Shown piece by piece: positions 1-5,275 of a DNA stretch of 7,147 nucleotides (positions within the stretch are counted from its first letter, which is position 1; the number at the start of each line of letters is the position of its first letter). The DNA is taken from positions 1-7,147 of the forward strand of contig JAJYIO010000125.1 of assembly GCA_021790035.1 (NCBI GenBank), in the 5' to 3' direction. This DNA is from a bacterium (GTDB taxonomy: Bacteria; Cyanobacteriota; Sericytochromatia; S15B-MN24; VGJW01). Under the pieces are notes generated by a model. That model ran no database searches and was not told the DNA's origin. It saw only the letters and a program-made list of their open reading frames with translations. A program made the translations under genes and the position numbers.

Positions 1-22
1 TCGAGCCCGCTTACCTCCACCA
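1..22 (+). tRNA. 3' end of a tRNA gene (identity unknown), cut by window edge
   Basis: Only the last part of the T arm and the acceptor strand is present. The bases fit a T loop (TTCGA type, first T outside the window), the 3' side of the T stem at 7-11, acceptor strand TACCTCC at 12-18, discriminator A19 and an encoded CCA at 20-22. The acceptor strand is identical to that of the complete tRNA-Ala gene starting 10 bases later, including the T at position 70. The missing gene could therefore be a second alanine tRNA if its base 3 is G. The anticodon is outside the window, so the amino acid cannot be read. Confidence 0.75.
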
Positions 23-31
23 CGCCACCCC

Positions 32-104
<73 letters not shown>

Positions 105-117
105 CCTCGCTAGACTT

Positions 118-140
118 GCGCCAGGAGATGATCCTGGCGC
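118..140 (+). terminator. Hairpin terminator after the tRNA genes
   Basis: Perfect 9-bp inverted repeat, GCGCCAGGA (118-126) and TCCTGGCGC (132-140), around a 5-base loop. It begins 13 bases after tRNA-Ala and is followed only by TTCTGC, so the U tract is poor. Position and stem strength fit the end of a tRNA transcript. It also argues against the ATG at 128, which lies inside the loop, being the start of the next gene. Confidence 0.6.
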
Positions 141-176
141 TTCTGCATGGACGGTTGACTTTCAGGATCGCGGTCT

Positions 177-197
177 GGGTACCAGCTCGGGTACCAG
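177..197 (+). repeat. Two tandem copies of GGGTACCAG just before the membrane-protein gene
   Basis: GGGTACCAG occurs at 177-185 and again at 189-197, a period of 12 bases, each copy containing the palindrome GGTACC. The pair sits 8 bases before the chosen start codon (206), where an operator or leader sequence would lie. A TTGACT at 155-160 could be a -35 element, but no good -10 follows. It could also be a chance duplication. Confidence 0.35.
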
Positions 198-205
198 TCG
201 CCCCG

Positions 206-625
206 ATGTCCTTGAACCTCATGATCGATCAGGAAACAGCAAGATTTCTCGGCACCGCGGGCATCGCCCTGGCAGGGTGGTTTGCCGCCTACCAGTTCAA
301 TGCGATCAGGGATCGCCAGAACAAGAGGCGGGAGCTTCGGATTCAGTACCTGCTCGAGGCCTACCGAAGGATCGAATCTTGCGCGAACAAGCCCGATGCT
401 GGGCGCCAGGAGCAGGAGAACTTCGAGTCCGCGGTTGCGGACATCCAACTTCTGGGCACCCGAGACCAGATCCTGAAACTCCACCAGTTCTTGCAGAAGC
501 ACAACGCTGAGGGCGCCTCGGTGAACATGGTCCTCGAGATCATCCGCGCCGACCTGAGGAAAGAAATGGGGCTTCGGGGACCCATTCCCCCGATAGAGAT
601 CTTCAGGTTCAGCGTCAGGAAGTGA
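206..625 (+). CDS. Small protein with one N-terminal membrane helix, function unknown
   Basis: About 139 aa if the ATG at 206 is used. After a few residues comes a hydrophobic stretch around FLGTAGIALAGWFAAY (about residues 12-28), then a strongly basic segment (RDRQNKRRELR), then a soluble helical domain with LLEAYRRIE and a segment reading VADIQLLGTRDQI. This layout, a single anchor followed by a basic stop-transfer and a cytoplasmic helical domain, is common in uncharacterised bacterial proteins; I do not recognise a named family. The frame is open back to a TTG at 116, but that stretch overlaps the tRNA terminator. The ATG at 221 is an equally possible start. No clear ribosome binding site precedes any candidate. 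The gene ends 23 bases before a strong terminator and appears to be a single-gene unit belonging to the chromosome next to the tRNAs. Confidence 0.7.
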   Translation: MSLNLMIDQETARFLGTAGIALAGWFAAYQFNAIRDRQNKRRELRIQYLLEAYRRIESCANKPDAGRQEQENFESAVADIQLLGTRDQILKLHQFLQKHNAEGASVNMVLEIIRADLRKEMGLRGPIPPIEIFRFSVRK

Positions 626-648
626 AGGCGGATCGGCCTCCTCTTGAG

Positions 649-685
649 AAAGAGCCCCTGCACGTGCCCGATGCAGGGGCTCTTT
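649..685 (+). terminator. Strong intrinsic terminator, 14-bp perfect stem
   Basis: AAAGAGCCCCTGCA (649-662) pairs perfectly with TGCAGGGGCTCTTT (672-685) around a 9-base loop. The plus-strand end is a short T run and the minus-strand end is TTT as well, so it may stop transcription from both sides. It closes the membrane-protein gene at 625 and also lies downstream of the minus-strand gene ending at 800. It marks a natural boundary between the tRNA side and the accessory genes. Confidence 0.88.
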
Positions 686-799
686 GGATGCTCGACGCCT
701 GTTTGTACCTCGGCCGATCGTCAGGCGCCTTCCTGGGCATCCTGGCGGGGCACTGGTGCGACCGGCGGGTGAGCCAGCCGCACCGAACCTCCCGCTGGC

Positions 800-1585
800 T
801 TACCGGCCTCCCAGCGCGGCCAGTCTTGAGGCGTGGATCCACTGCGCCGGCCAGGCCTCGGGCCAGCGCAGCTCCGGCTCCCGGCCCGTCCGTTTGGACC
901 AGATGTTCAGGCCAGCGGGAGCCGGATCGGCCATGTAGCCCACGGCCAGCTTGGCGTGCCAATCCCGCTTGTTGTCGTGCACCTCGAGGGCTCGGGTCGA
1001 CAGGATCGACATGGACGGAGCGTCGCTCTCCCCGAGGCGCAGGAACGCACGGCCCCGCGGCGTCTTGCTGTCGCTGTCCTCGTCGGCGAGGTCTGACGCG
1101 GCCAGAGTCGCCACGGCGTTGCCGCCAGGCCCATTCAGGCGCACGGCAGGCACGCCCTCGCTGTCCAGCGTCAGCGCCAGCCGAGCCGTGCCATTGCCGT
1201 CGAACCACCGGGTACCGCTGGCGGTCAGCTCGGCCCGGGTGTTGCCTTCGGCGTCGAGGATCCGAATCTCGGCAGCGTCGGAGTCGTCGGGGTTATTCTC
1301 GCAACAGGAGTCGATCACGACGCGATCCCGGCCGCGCCCGTCGACCAGCACGACCTTGCGAGCCCGCAGCTCGTTGGCCTGGTGCACCTCGATCGCCTGC
1401 CTGCGGTCGCCGGCCAGGCCGCCAGACGGCAGGACGGTGGCCAGCCGCTTGACCAGGAAATCGGCCAGCGCGCCTGGATCCTGCTCGATCGCCAGGCGGA
1501 TGAGGGTCGACAGCGCCGCATCGCAGCCGGCCGGGCTGTGCTCCGTGTCGTTGCAGGCGCCGTGGGCTTCGGGTCTCATGGTCAT
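800..1585 (-). CDS. Acidic repeat protein with Asp-Gly turn repeats, function unknown
   Basis: 261 aa. Residues 20-60 look helical (STLIRLAIEQ, ALADFLVKRLATVL). From about residue 73 to 165 there are four or five units of about 18-22 residues, each a short hydrophobic strand, an Asp/Asn-x-x-Gly turn, then Arg/Ala and another strand: KVVLVDGRGRDRVVI, IRILDAEGNTRAEL, ARLALTLDSEGVPAVRL. This pattern suggests a stacked beta structure (beta-solenoid or beta-prism), as in some phage fibre-like and surface proteins, but I see no signal peptide, anchor or catalytic motif. The C terminus is Trp-rich (residues 229-249). ATG 1585 is followed in frame by ATG 1579, both with a weak ribosome site. It lies 120 bases after the recombinase operon in the same direction and could be its last gene or a separate unit. 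Confidence 0.8.
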   Translation of the reverse strand: MTMRPEAHGACNDTEHSPAGCDAALSTLIRLAIEQDPGALADFLVKRLATVLPSGGLAGDRRQAIEVHQANELRARKVVLVDGRGRDRVVIDSCCENNPDDSDAAEIRILDAEGNTRAELTASGTRWFDGNGTARLALTLDSEGVPAVRLNGPGGNAVATLAASDLADEDSDSKTPRGRAFLRLGESDAPSMSILSTRALEVHDNKRDWHAKLAVGYMADPAPAGLNIWSKRTGREPELRWPEAWPAQWIHASRLAALGGR

Positions 1586-1623
1586 CAGGTTCCGTGCCTT
1601 TCGTGTCTTAGGTGCGGGATTCA

Positions 1624-1658
1624 GGCCCGGGGCGGTGGTCTCAACACCGATCCGGGCC
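1624..1658. other. Imperfect hairpin between the 53-aa gene and the repeat-protein gene
   Basis: GGCCCGG (1624-1630) pairs with CCGGGCC (1652-1658). Inside it, after a 3/3 mismatch, GGTG pairs with CACC around a 7-base loop. There is no T run on either strand, so it is a weak candidate for an intrinsic terminator. It may be an RNA structure that reduces read-through or protects mRNA ends. The rest of the 1586-1705 gap shows no open frame or promoter that I can recognise. Confidence 0.4.
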
Positions 1659-1705
1659 GCTCCTTGGCCGGCTGCACCGTTCCGGCGGGAGCAAGGTGGG
1701 TCAGG

Positions 1706-1867
1706 TCACCAGCCGCGGTCGTCGCTCGCCAGCGAGCCGATCGAGCCGGTGTTGTCGGCGATCTTCTCGAGCGCCCGGACGGCGCGCTCGGCCAGGGCCA
1801 TCAGCGCCGGGCTGAGGGCGATCGTGGGCGTCGCCTCGTCGGTCGAGGCCTCGGTGGGCTTGGTCAT
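1706..1867 (-). CDS. 53-aa protein, last gene of the recombinase operon core
   Basis: This short frame starts at the ATG at 1867, overlapping the stop of the ribbon-helix-helix gene as ATGA. A very good ribosome binding site, AAGGAGGAG, precedes it by 7 bases (about 1875-1883). The product starts MTKPTEASTDEATP (flexible, acidic), continues with an amphipathic helix ALMALAERAVRALEKIADNT, and ends SLASDDRGW. The helix could form a coiled coil or partner contact. No family is recognised. The strong ribosome site and exact overlap are the main reasons to believe it. The product could be a small partner of the DNA-binding protein encoded just upstream. Confidence 0.75.
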   Translation of the reverse strand: MTKPTEASTDEATPTIALSPALMALAERAVRALEKIADNTGSIGSLASDDRGW

Positions 1868-2325
1868 CGGTCGTCTCCTCCTTGGTCGTGTCGGCCGTCG
1901 TCGCGGCCCAGCCGCTCGGCCTCCTCGAGCGCGACGATTCCGGCGGCCAGCACGCGGGCGAGCGCGTCACGTGGATCGTCGTCGAGGCCTCGAGCGATGG
2001 CGCGATCGGCCAGCGCACCTGGAAGCGGGTGGAGGCCCCAGCGGGCGGTCGGCAGCGGCGCCTTGGCCGCGGCCTCGATCCGGTCGAGCAGCTCGCGGGC
2101 GGTGTCGCGCGTTGGCGCTTCGGCGGTGGGCGTGCCGGGCGCGGCGCGCAGGGCCTCGAGGGCCTCCACGAGGACCTGCGATCGTGCACGAGGTCCACGC
2201 GCTTGGGCGCGCTCATCAAGCCATGCGGCCAAGTCGGGCGGAAGCCAAAAAGTCACCGGCTTTCCACGCTCTGCGCCTTTAGGCGGTCGTCCTGCGCCCT
2301 CCCGCTTGCCTCCTCTAGGCGTCAC
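1864..2325 (-). CDS. Ribbon-helix-helix-like DNA-binding protein with GGKREGAGRPPK head
   Basis: 153 aa with a GTG start at 2325, chosen because AGGAGGT lies five bases upstream (2331-2337) and because residues 5-16 (GGKREGAGRPPK) are a well-known N-terminal signature of small proteins on plasmids, phages and transposons. Residues 23-33 (PVTFWLPPDL) give the beta strand, 33-43 the first helix and 48-60 (RSQVLVEALEALR) the second helix of a ribbon-helix-helix fold. Such proteins usually bind operators as dimers and often repress their own operon. The C-terminal 90 residues are Ala-rich and helical, ending in a charged Gly/Asp tail (RDDGRHDQGGDDR), and have no known function. The gene overlaps the upstream gene by 11 bases and the 53-aa gene by 4. 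A role as regulator of the recombinase promoter is inferred, not shown. Confidence 0.85.
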   Translation of the reverse strand: MTPRGGKREGAGRPPKGAERGKPVTFWLPPDLAAWLDERAQARGPRARSQVLVEALEALRAAPGTPTAEAPTRDTARELLDRIEAAAKAPLPTARWGLHPLPGALADRAIARGLDDDPRDALARVLAAGIVALEEAERLGRDDGRHDQGGDDR

Positions 2326-2623
2326 GGTCTACCTCCTCAATTCCAAGAAAGCCGAGCGCACGCTCGGCCACATCAGCGGCCCAGGCGCCCGCAACCGCAA
2401 GCGCAACCTCCCTGGGCAGCTCGGCGGCGAACGCCTGGGCCGATACAAGATCCCTTCGCCGCTCTCGAATCCCGGCGAAGGCGGCGCGGACGGCCGCAGC
2501 GTGCCTGGCGTACAGCCTCGCCGTGCGGTCGAGGTCGGCCAGGGCCTCATCAACTACCGAACGGCCGAGGACCACGGTGGCCTCGGCTCGGTCGCGCTCG
2601 TCAGGTGTCGCCGGCCAGGTCAT
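2315..2623 (-). CDS. 102-aa helical protein coupled to the recombinase, function unknown
   Basis: ATG 2623 overlaps the recombinase stop in an ATGA junction; no independent ribosome site is evident, so translation is probably coupled. The product is almost wholly alpha-helical: an acidic/Ala-rich first half (VVDEALADLDRTARLYARHAAAVRAAF), a basic patch GIRERRRDL at residues 51-59, and a second helical pair ending GFLGIEEVDRDA. There are no cysteines, membrane segments or recognised motifs. A longer minus-strand frame reaches back to 2908, but that part is Arg-rich shadow sequence of the recombinase. Its place between recombinase and DNA-binding protein suggests an accessory or structural role in the same process. 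Confidence 0.8.
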   Translation of the reverse strand: MTWPATPDERDRAEATVVLGRSVVDEALADLDRTARLYARHAAAVRAAFAGIRERRRDLVSAQAFAAELPREVALAVAGAWAADVAERALGFLGIEEVDRDA

Positions 2624-3297
2624 CGACCGGCCGCCTGCAGGATGTTCCGCACGGTCGACGGCGCCCAGCGCCCGCCGCGCTTCGTGGCCACGCCCTCGGC
2701 GTTCAGGGTGTCGGCAATCGCCTGGAGGGTCGCACCGGCGGCGCGCATCTCGGCCACCCGGGCGGCGATGGCGGCCTCTGCCTCGTTGACCACGAGCCGG
2801 CCGTCGCGCATCTCGAACCCGAAGGCCTCGCGGCCGACGTGGCCGCCTTGGCGCTTGATCTCGGCCAGCGCGGTGGCCGTGCGCTCGCCGATAACCTCGC
2901 GCTCCCACTGGCTCACGCTGGCCAGCACGTTCAGGACCAGTCGGCCGCCAGCGCTCTTGGTGTCGATCTGGTCGTCAACGGCCATCAGGCGGAAGCCAGC
3001 CTTCTCGCCGAAGTAGCGATCGATCAACGTGCCGAGGTCTTTCACGGAGCGGGTCAGGCGGTCGAGCTTGGCAACCAGGATCCCCTCGGCCTCGCCTGCC
3101 TCGATCCGGGCGAGCGCCGCCTGCAGTCCGGGGCGGTCGAGCGACTTGGCGCTCGCGCCGGCATCGGCCACCACGTCCATCAGCTCGACACCGTACAGCT
3201 CGGCGTAGGCCCGGAGCTTGCGCTCCTGGGCGGCAAGGCTGACTCCTTCGGAAGCCTGCTCTTGCGTCGAGACCCGGATGTAGCCGATTGCCTTCAT
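2620..3297 (-). CDS. Serine recombinase (resolvase/invertase family)
   Basis: 225 aa. The N-terminal catalytic domain (about 1-145) begins MKAIGYIRVSTQEQ, with the nucleophile Ser10 and Arg8. KLDRLTRS (residues 77-84) supplies the conserved Asp-Arg-x-x-Arg active-site residues, and SQWEREVIGERT (129-140) is the start of the long dimer helix. Residues 156-225 form a short second domain with GREAFGF and a helix-turn-helix-like end, ADTLNAEGVATKRGGRWAPSTVRNIL, typical of the recombinase domain that follows the resolvase domain. At 225 residues it is resolvase/invertase-sized, much shorter than the large serine integrases (450-600 aa), so it more likely resolves, inverts or moves a small element than acts as a phage integrase. 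ATG 3297 has AAGAAAGG 8 bases upstream and a good promoter 33 bases away. It heads a four-gene overlapping operon. Confidence 0.95.
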   Translation of the reverse strand: MKAIGYIRVSTQEQASEGVSLAAQERKLRAYAELYGVELMDVVADAGASAKSLDRPGLQAALARIEAGEAEGILVAKLDRLTRSVKDLGTLIDRYFGEKAGFRLMAVDDQIDTKSAGGRLVLNVLASVSQWEREVIGERTATALAEIKRQGGHVGREAFGFEMRDGRLVVNEAEAAIAARVAEMRAAGATLQAIADTLNAEGVATKRGGRWAPSTVRNILQAAGR

Positions 3298-3316
3298 CTT
3301 GAGCGCCTTTCTTGAA

Positions 3317-3327
3317 ACTCTATGAGT
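3317..3327. promoter_or_regulatory. Small palindrome at the predicted transcription start (candidate operator)
   Basis: ACTC-TAT-GAGT is a symmetric 11-mer just downstream of the -10 element of the recombinase promoter, where the transcript should begin (about 3323). A repressor bound there would block initiation or clearance. The ribbon-helix-helix protein of the same operon is the natural candidate, which is inference from position only. Confidence 0.4.
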
Positions 3328-3329
3328 CT

Positions 3330-3358
3330 ATCTTATGGCTCTGGCCATTGATTGTCAA
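3330..3358 (-). promoter_or_regulatory. Sigma-70-type promoter of the recombinase operon
   Basis: On the minus strand a perfect -35 TTGACA (3353-3358) is followed after exactly 17 bases by TAAGAT (3330-3335), matching four of six positions of the -10 consensus. It lies in an AT-rich pocket of otherwise GC-rich DNA and points to the recombinase ATG 33 bases beyond the -10 element. It is the best promoter in the window. Confidence 0.78.
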
Positions 3359-3360
3359 TG
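3346..3360. promoter_or_regulatory. Inverted repeat covering the -35 element (candidate operator)
   Basis: CATTG-ATTGT-CAATG has 5-bp arms and overlaps the whole -35 hexamer. A second pair, AATGA (3357-3361) and TCATT (3368-3372), partly overlaps it and extends upstream. Stacked symmetric half-sites over a promoter are typical of repressor binding, but the arms are short and AT-rich DNA gives such matches by chance. Confidence 0.4.
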
Positions 3361-3418
3361 AGATTTTTCATTAAGGGGTCGCTTCGTGTATCCAGCTCCG
3401 GCAGGATGGCCTTGTTTT

Positions 3419-3462
3419 TTGACGCTACGTCGTCTCGTGGTCATTCCCGGCGAAGCTATGAT
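3419..3462 (+). promoter_or_regulatory. Weak candidate promoter for the plus-strand membrane/TPR pair
   Basis: A TATGAT (3457-3462) close to the -10 consensus ends 24 bases before the ATG at 3486. The only good -35-like hexamer, TTGACG (3419-3424), is 32 bases away, far more than the usual 17, and nothing better lies at the right distance. The divergent 188-bp gap (3298-3485) holds this and the recombinase promoter. I see no open frame in it. Confidence 0.25.
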
Positions 3463-3485
3463 CCTGGTCGAGGACCAAGCGAACC

Positions 3486-3902
3486 ATGAAGGCTTCTGAA
3501 TCCCTGCCCAGGTCGAGGCGTTGGAAGCGGCGCGGGTGGAAGATTTTCGGCTATTCAGCCGTCATGGGCGCAGGGACCGCCCTCTTTGTGCTGTCGCCCG
3601 CGCCGTTGGTGACTCCGCTGATCTTTGGCCTCCCGCTGGCTATCCCTTTCTGGCTCGCCGGGGCGATCATGGGAGTCGTCGAACGCCACCAGGCCAGCCG
3701 GCTCGCAGCCGAAATCGCCCGTGAGGTCGAACAGCGCGAGGCGAGCCGGCGCTGCATGGGCCCTTCCTGCCGGGATGCGGCCACGCACCGCAGCGCCGAC
3801 GGTCCCTGGATCTGGTGCGAGGCCCACGCGGGGCCCCAAGACGTCAGACTCTCCATCCCCGTCGACCGCTCCGGGCCGTTCGGCGGTAGGATGCCCTCAT
3901 GA
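3486..3902 (+). CDS. Two-helix membrane protein with C-terminal Cys/His knuckle, function unknown
   Basis: 138 aa. A basic N terminus (RSRRWKRRGWK) is followed by two hydrophobic segments, about residues 20-38 (GYSAVMGAGTALFVL) and 42-66 (VTPLIFGLPLAIPFWLAGAIMGVV). A helical charged linker follows (HQASRLAAEIAREVEQREASRR), then Cys90-x4-Cys95-x15-Cys111-x2-His114, a likely zinc-binding knuckle. By the positive-inside rule both termini should be cytoplasmic, placing the knuckle in the cytoplasm. It is divergent from the recombinase and overlaps the next gene as ATGA, so the two products are probably made together. No family is recognised. The start has only a weak upstream GAGGA at larger than usual spacing. 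Confidence 0.75.
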   Translation: MKASESLPRSRRWKRRGWKIFGYSAVMGAGTALFVLSPAPLVTPLIFGLPLAIPFWLAGAIMGVVERHQASRLAAEIAREVEQREASRRCMGPSCRDAATHRSADGPWIWCEAHAGPQDVRLSIPVDRSGPFGGRMPS

Positions 3903-4246
3903 GCGACCGTCCCGGCTTCTACCGCGGCCTTCCCTGCTTCTTCTGGGTCGATGAGGTCAAGGATCACCGCCGCGCCGGCCGCCTGGCCGAGGCGGAGGAG
4001 ATCTTGGTCGGCGTGATCCCACCGCTCGAGGCCGAGTCGCGCCAGCGCGGGGCCTGCATCCCGACGTGGCCATACGAGATCCTCGCCCAGATCCTTCGCA
4101 AGCAGGGCCGCGTCGACGACGAGCGGCGCCTCCTCGAGCGGTTCGTCGCGCAGCGCCTCGGGACCGACAGCAGGACGATCGCCCTGGTCGACCGGCTCCA
4201 GGTGATGGTCGAGGCGGGCCAGCGGGCCGAGGTCGGCAGGCTCTAG
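3899..4246 (+). CDS. Small TPR-like helical protein, function unknown
   Basis: 115 aa. Residues 19-47 (EVKDHRRAGRLAEAEEILVGVIPPLEAE) and 57-84 (WPYEILAQILRKQGRVDDERRLLERFV) match the alternating small/large residue pattern of paired TPR helices: a Gly-Arg turn, Ala-Glu-x-x-Leu, then a Tyr-Glu-x-Leu-Ala-x-x-x-Arg-Lys-x-Gly-Arg helix pair. Such folds usually mediate protein contacts. ATG 3899 overlaps the stop of the membrane-protein gene as ATGA and has TAGGA seven bases upstream. It converges on the Cys/His-rich gene with only 14 bases between the stops and no clear terminator. A scaffold or adaptor role with the membrane partner is inferred from coupling. Confidence 0.78.
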   Translation: MSDRPGFYRGLPCFFWVDEVKDHRRAGRLAEAEEILVGVIPPLEAESRQRGACIPTWPYEILAQILRKQGRVDDERRLLERFVAQRLGTDSRTIALVDRLQVMVEAGQRAEVGRL

Positions 4247-4260
4247 CCGGCGGTTGGAAC

Positions 4261-4626
4261 CTATCGCCTCGCGTCGAACCTTCGGTCCTTGATCCGCGGC
4301 TCCTTCCAGGCTCGCGGAACGCGGATCCTTGGCTCGTCGTGGGTATGCTCTGGTGTCGTGCAGCGGTAGCCAGGCGGGTCCGGCCAGCAACAGAGCCCAC
4401 CGCCAGGCCGATGCGGCCAGGCGTAGGCCGCGCACTCGCAGGGAATGTACTTCGCCCCTTGCAGGTAGTTGCGGAACCGGCGTTGGACCTTGAACCGCGT
4501 CCGGTAGGCATGGGGGGCGCAACGAGGCGGGAAGGATCCCCAGATCGCCCAGCCGGCGCAGGGCTGCCCGTCCTGGCGGATGGCCTGGCATCGCCGCAGC
4601 GCCTTTGCTTTTGCCGAGTATGCCAT
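4261..4626 (-). CDS. Cys/His-rich, probably zinc-binding small protein
   Basis: 121 aa, strongly basic. The first module is RCQAIRQDGQPCAGWAI with Cys13, Cys23, Cys36 and His39 (RCAPHA). This resembles small phage and plasmid proteins in which a Cys-x9-Cys...Cys-x2-His set binds one zinc. The second module, residues 63-80 (CECAAYAWPHRPGGGLCC), adds Cys63, Cys65, His72, Cys79 and Cys80, with Cys89, His94 and His96 beyond. The tail is Arg/Lys-rich and could bind nucleic acid. ATG 4626 is supported by GTGAGGTG ending four bases upstream. It lies downstream of the primase and TubC-like genes on the same strand, after a 121-bp gap. No function is established for this type; a DNA- or RNA-binding accessory protein of the element is a guess. 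Confidence 0.78.
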   Translation of the reverse strand: MAYSAKAKALRRCQAIRQDGQPCAGWAIWGSFPPRCAPHAYRTRFKVQRRFRNYLQGAKYIPCECAAYAWPHRPGGGLCCWPDPPGYRCTTPEHTHDEPRIRVPRAWKEPRIKDRRFDARR

Positions 4627-4747
4627 CGCTCACCTCACAGCAGAATTCCGCCCACGGATCCCGCGCTGTGTATTGATTGTCCGCTTCGAGCCTAGCCGAA
4701 TTGTGCCTCGAATCCAAGCCCCAGGCCGTGGACGCGGCGTCTTGTGC
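4627..4747 (-). other. Gap with a weak candidate promoter for the Cys/His-rich gene
   Basis: On the minus strand TTGGAT (4712-4717) and TAGGCT (4689-4694) are 17 bases apart, but the -10 match is poor. No hairpin with a T run follows the TubC-like gene's stop, so read-through from the primase transcript is equally possible. The longer minus-strand frame that crosses this gap looks like shadow coding. Confidence 0.25.
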
Positions 4748-5275
4748 TCATGCATGCCCGCCTTCGACGATCCGCCGCAGATCCCTGGCGTCAATCAGCG
4801 CGGGCCGATAGCGAGGATGGCACGGGCGTGCAAGGTCCCGCAGCAGGGCATCGACGCAGCGACGCGGATCGGTAACTCGGACGGCCGTCGTGCCCAGCGG
4901 CCTGAGGTTGAAGCCCGCTGGCGGCAACAGCGAGAGATCGAGCGCCTCGAGCCAGGCCACCAGGTCGGCGGCATCATCGGGCTGAGCCAGTGGGGGGCCG
5001 AACGGATGTGACCCCCCCGCCACCCGCGCGTTGGTCGCCACGGGGCCGATCTTGGTCGCCTCGGCCGGACGCAAATCCTGCGGCTCGGGGTCGACGGTGC
5101 CAACGCGCGCCTCGGCCGCCAGGTGGGAGACGATTTCCGCCTTGTGGGTGCGGATTGCATCGCGGTCAGCCTCCGCCAGTAGGCCAGCGGGATCCGCGTA
5201 CACCGTTCCTGCCTCGACCTCGAGTCGAATGCCTCGCTCGGCGAGCGTCGAAATTAGCGCCACGACGGCCTGCAT
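4748..5275 (-). CDS. Protein with TubC-N-like docking domain next to primase
   Basis: 175 aa. The first 55 residues (LISTLAERGIRLEVEAGTVYADPAGLLAEADRDAIRTHKAEIVSHLA) have the layout of a TubC N-terminal docking domain: a helix ending in Gly-I/V-x-Leu-x-V, two short strands, then a helix with His-Lys-Ala-Glu-I/L-x-x-x-Leu. That domain mediates protein-protein docking in peptide/polyketide synthases; related sequences also occur alone in mobile elements. The middle is linker-like. The C-terminal half (residues 100-175) has helical segments (AADLVAWLEALDL, CVDALLRDLARPC) and unknown function. ATG 5275 shares one base with the primase stop (TGATG), so translation is coupled, which suggests the protein works with the primase-helicase, perhaps as a partner or loader (inference). 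Confidence 0.8.
   Translation of the reverse strand: MQAVVALISTLAERGIRLEVEAGTVYADPAGLLAEADRDAIRTHKAEIVSHLAAEARVGTVDPEPQDLRPAEATKIGPVATNARVAGGSHPFGPPLAQPDDAADLVAWLEALDLSLLPPAGFNLRPLGTTAVRVTDPRRCVDALLRDLARPCHPRYRPALIDARDLRRIVEGGHA

Noticed and set aside
686..799. Possible short peptide MLDACLYLGRSSGAFLGILAGHW on the plus strand
   Set aside because: It starts at the foot of the strong terminator, has no ribosome site, and runs on as an antisense frame of the repeat-protein gene.
2623..2908. N-terminal extension of the 102-aa protein to give 197 residues
   Set aside because: The extension is Arg/Gly-rich, lies wholly inside the recombinase gene and would destroy the normal ATGA junction.
951..3315. 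Three long plus-strand open frames (951-2282, 1382-3016, 1882-3315)
   Set aside because: They run antisense to the recombinase operon and repeat-protein gene, are very rich in Arg, Pro, Ser and Ala, and have no recognisable domains. Antisense frames stay open easily in GC-rich coding DNA.
3551..4717. Long minus-strand open frame of 388 codons
   Set aside because: It crosses the Cys/His-rich gene in another frame and is antisense to the membrane and TPR-like genes. Those have ribosome sites, overlaps and sensible protein features, while this frame has only biased composition.
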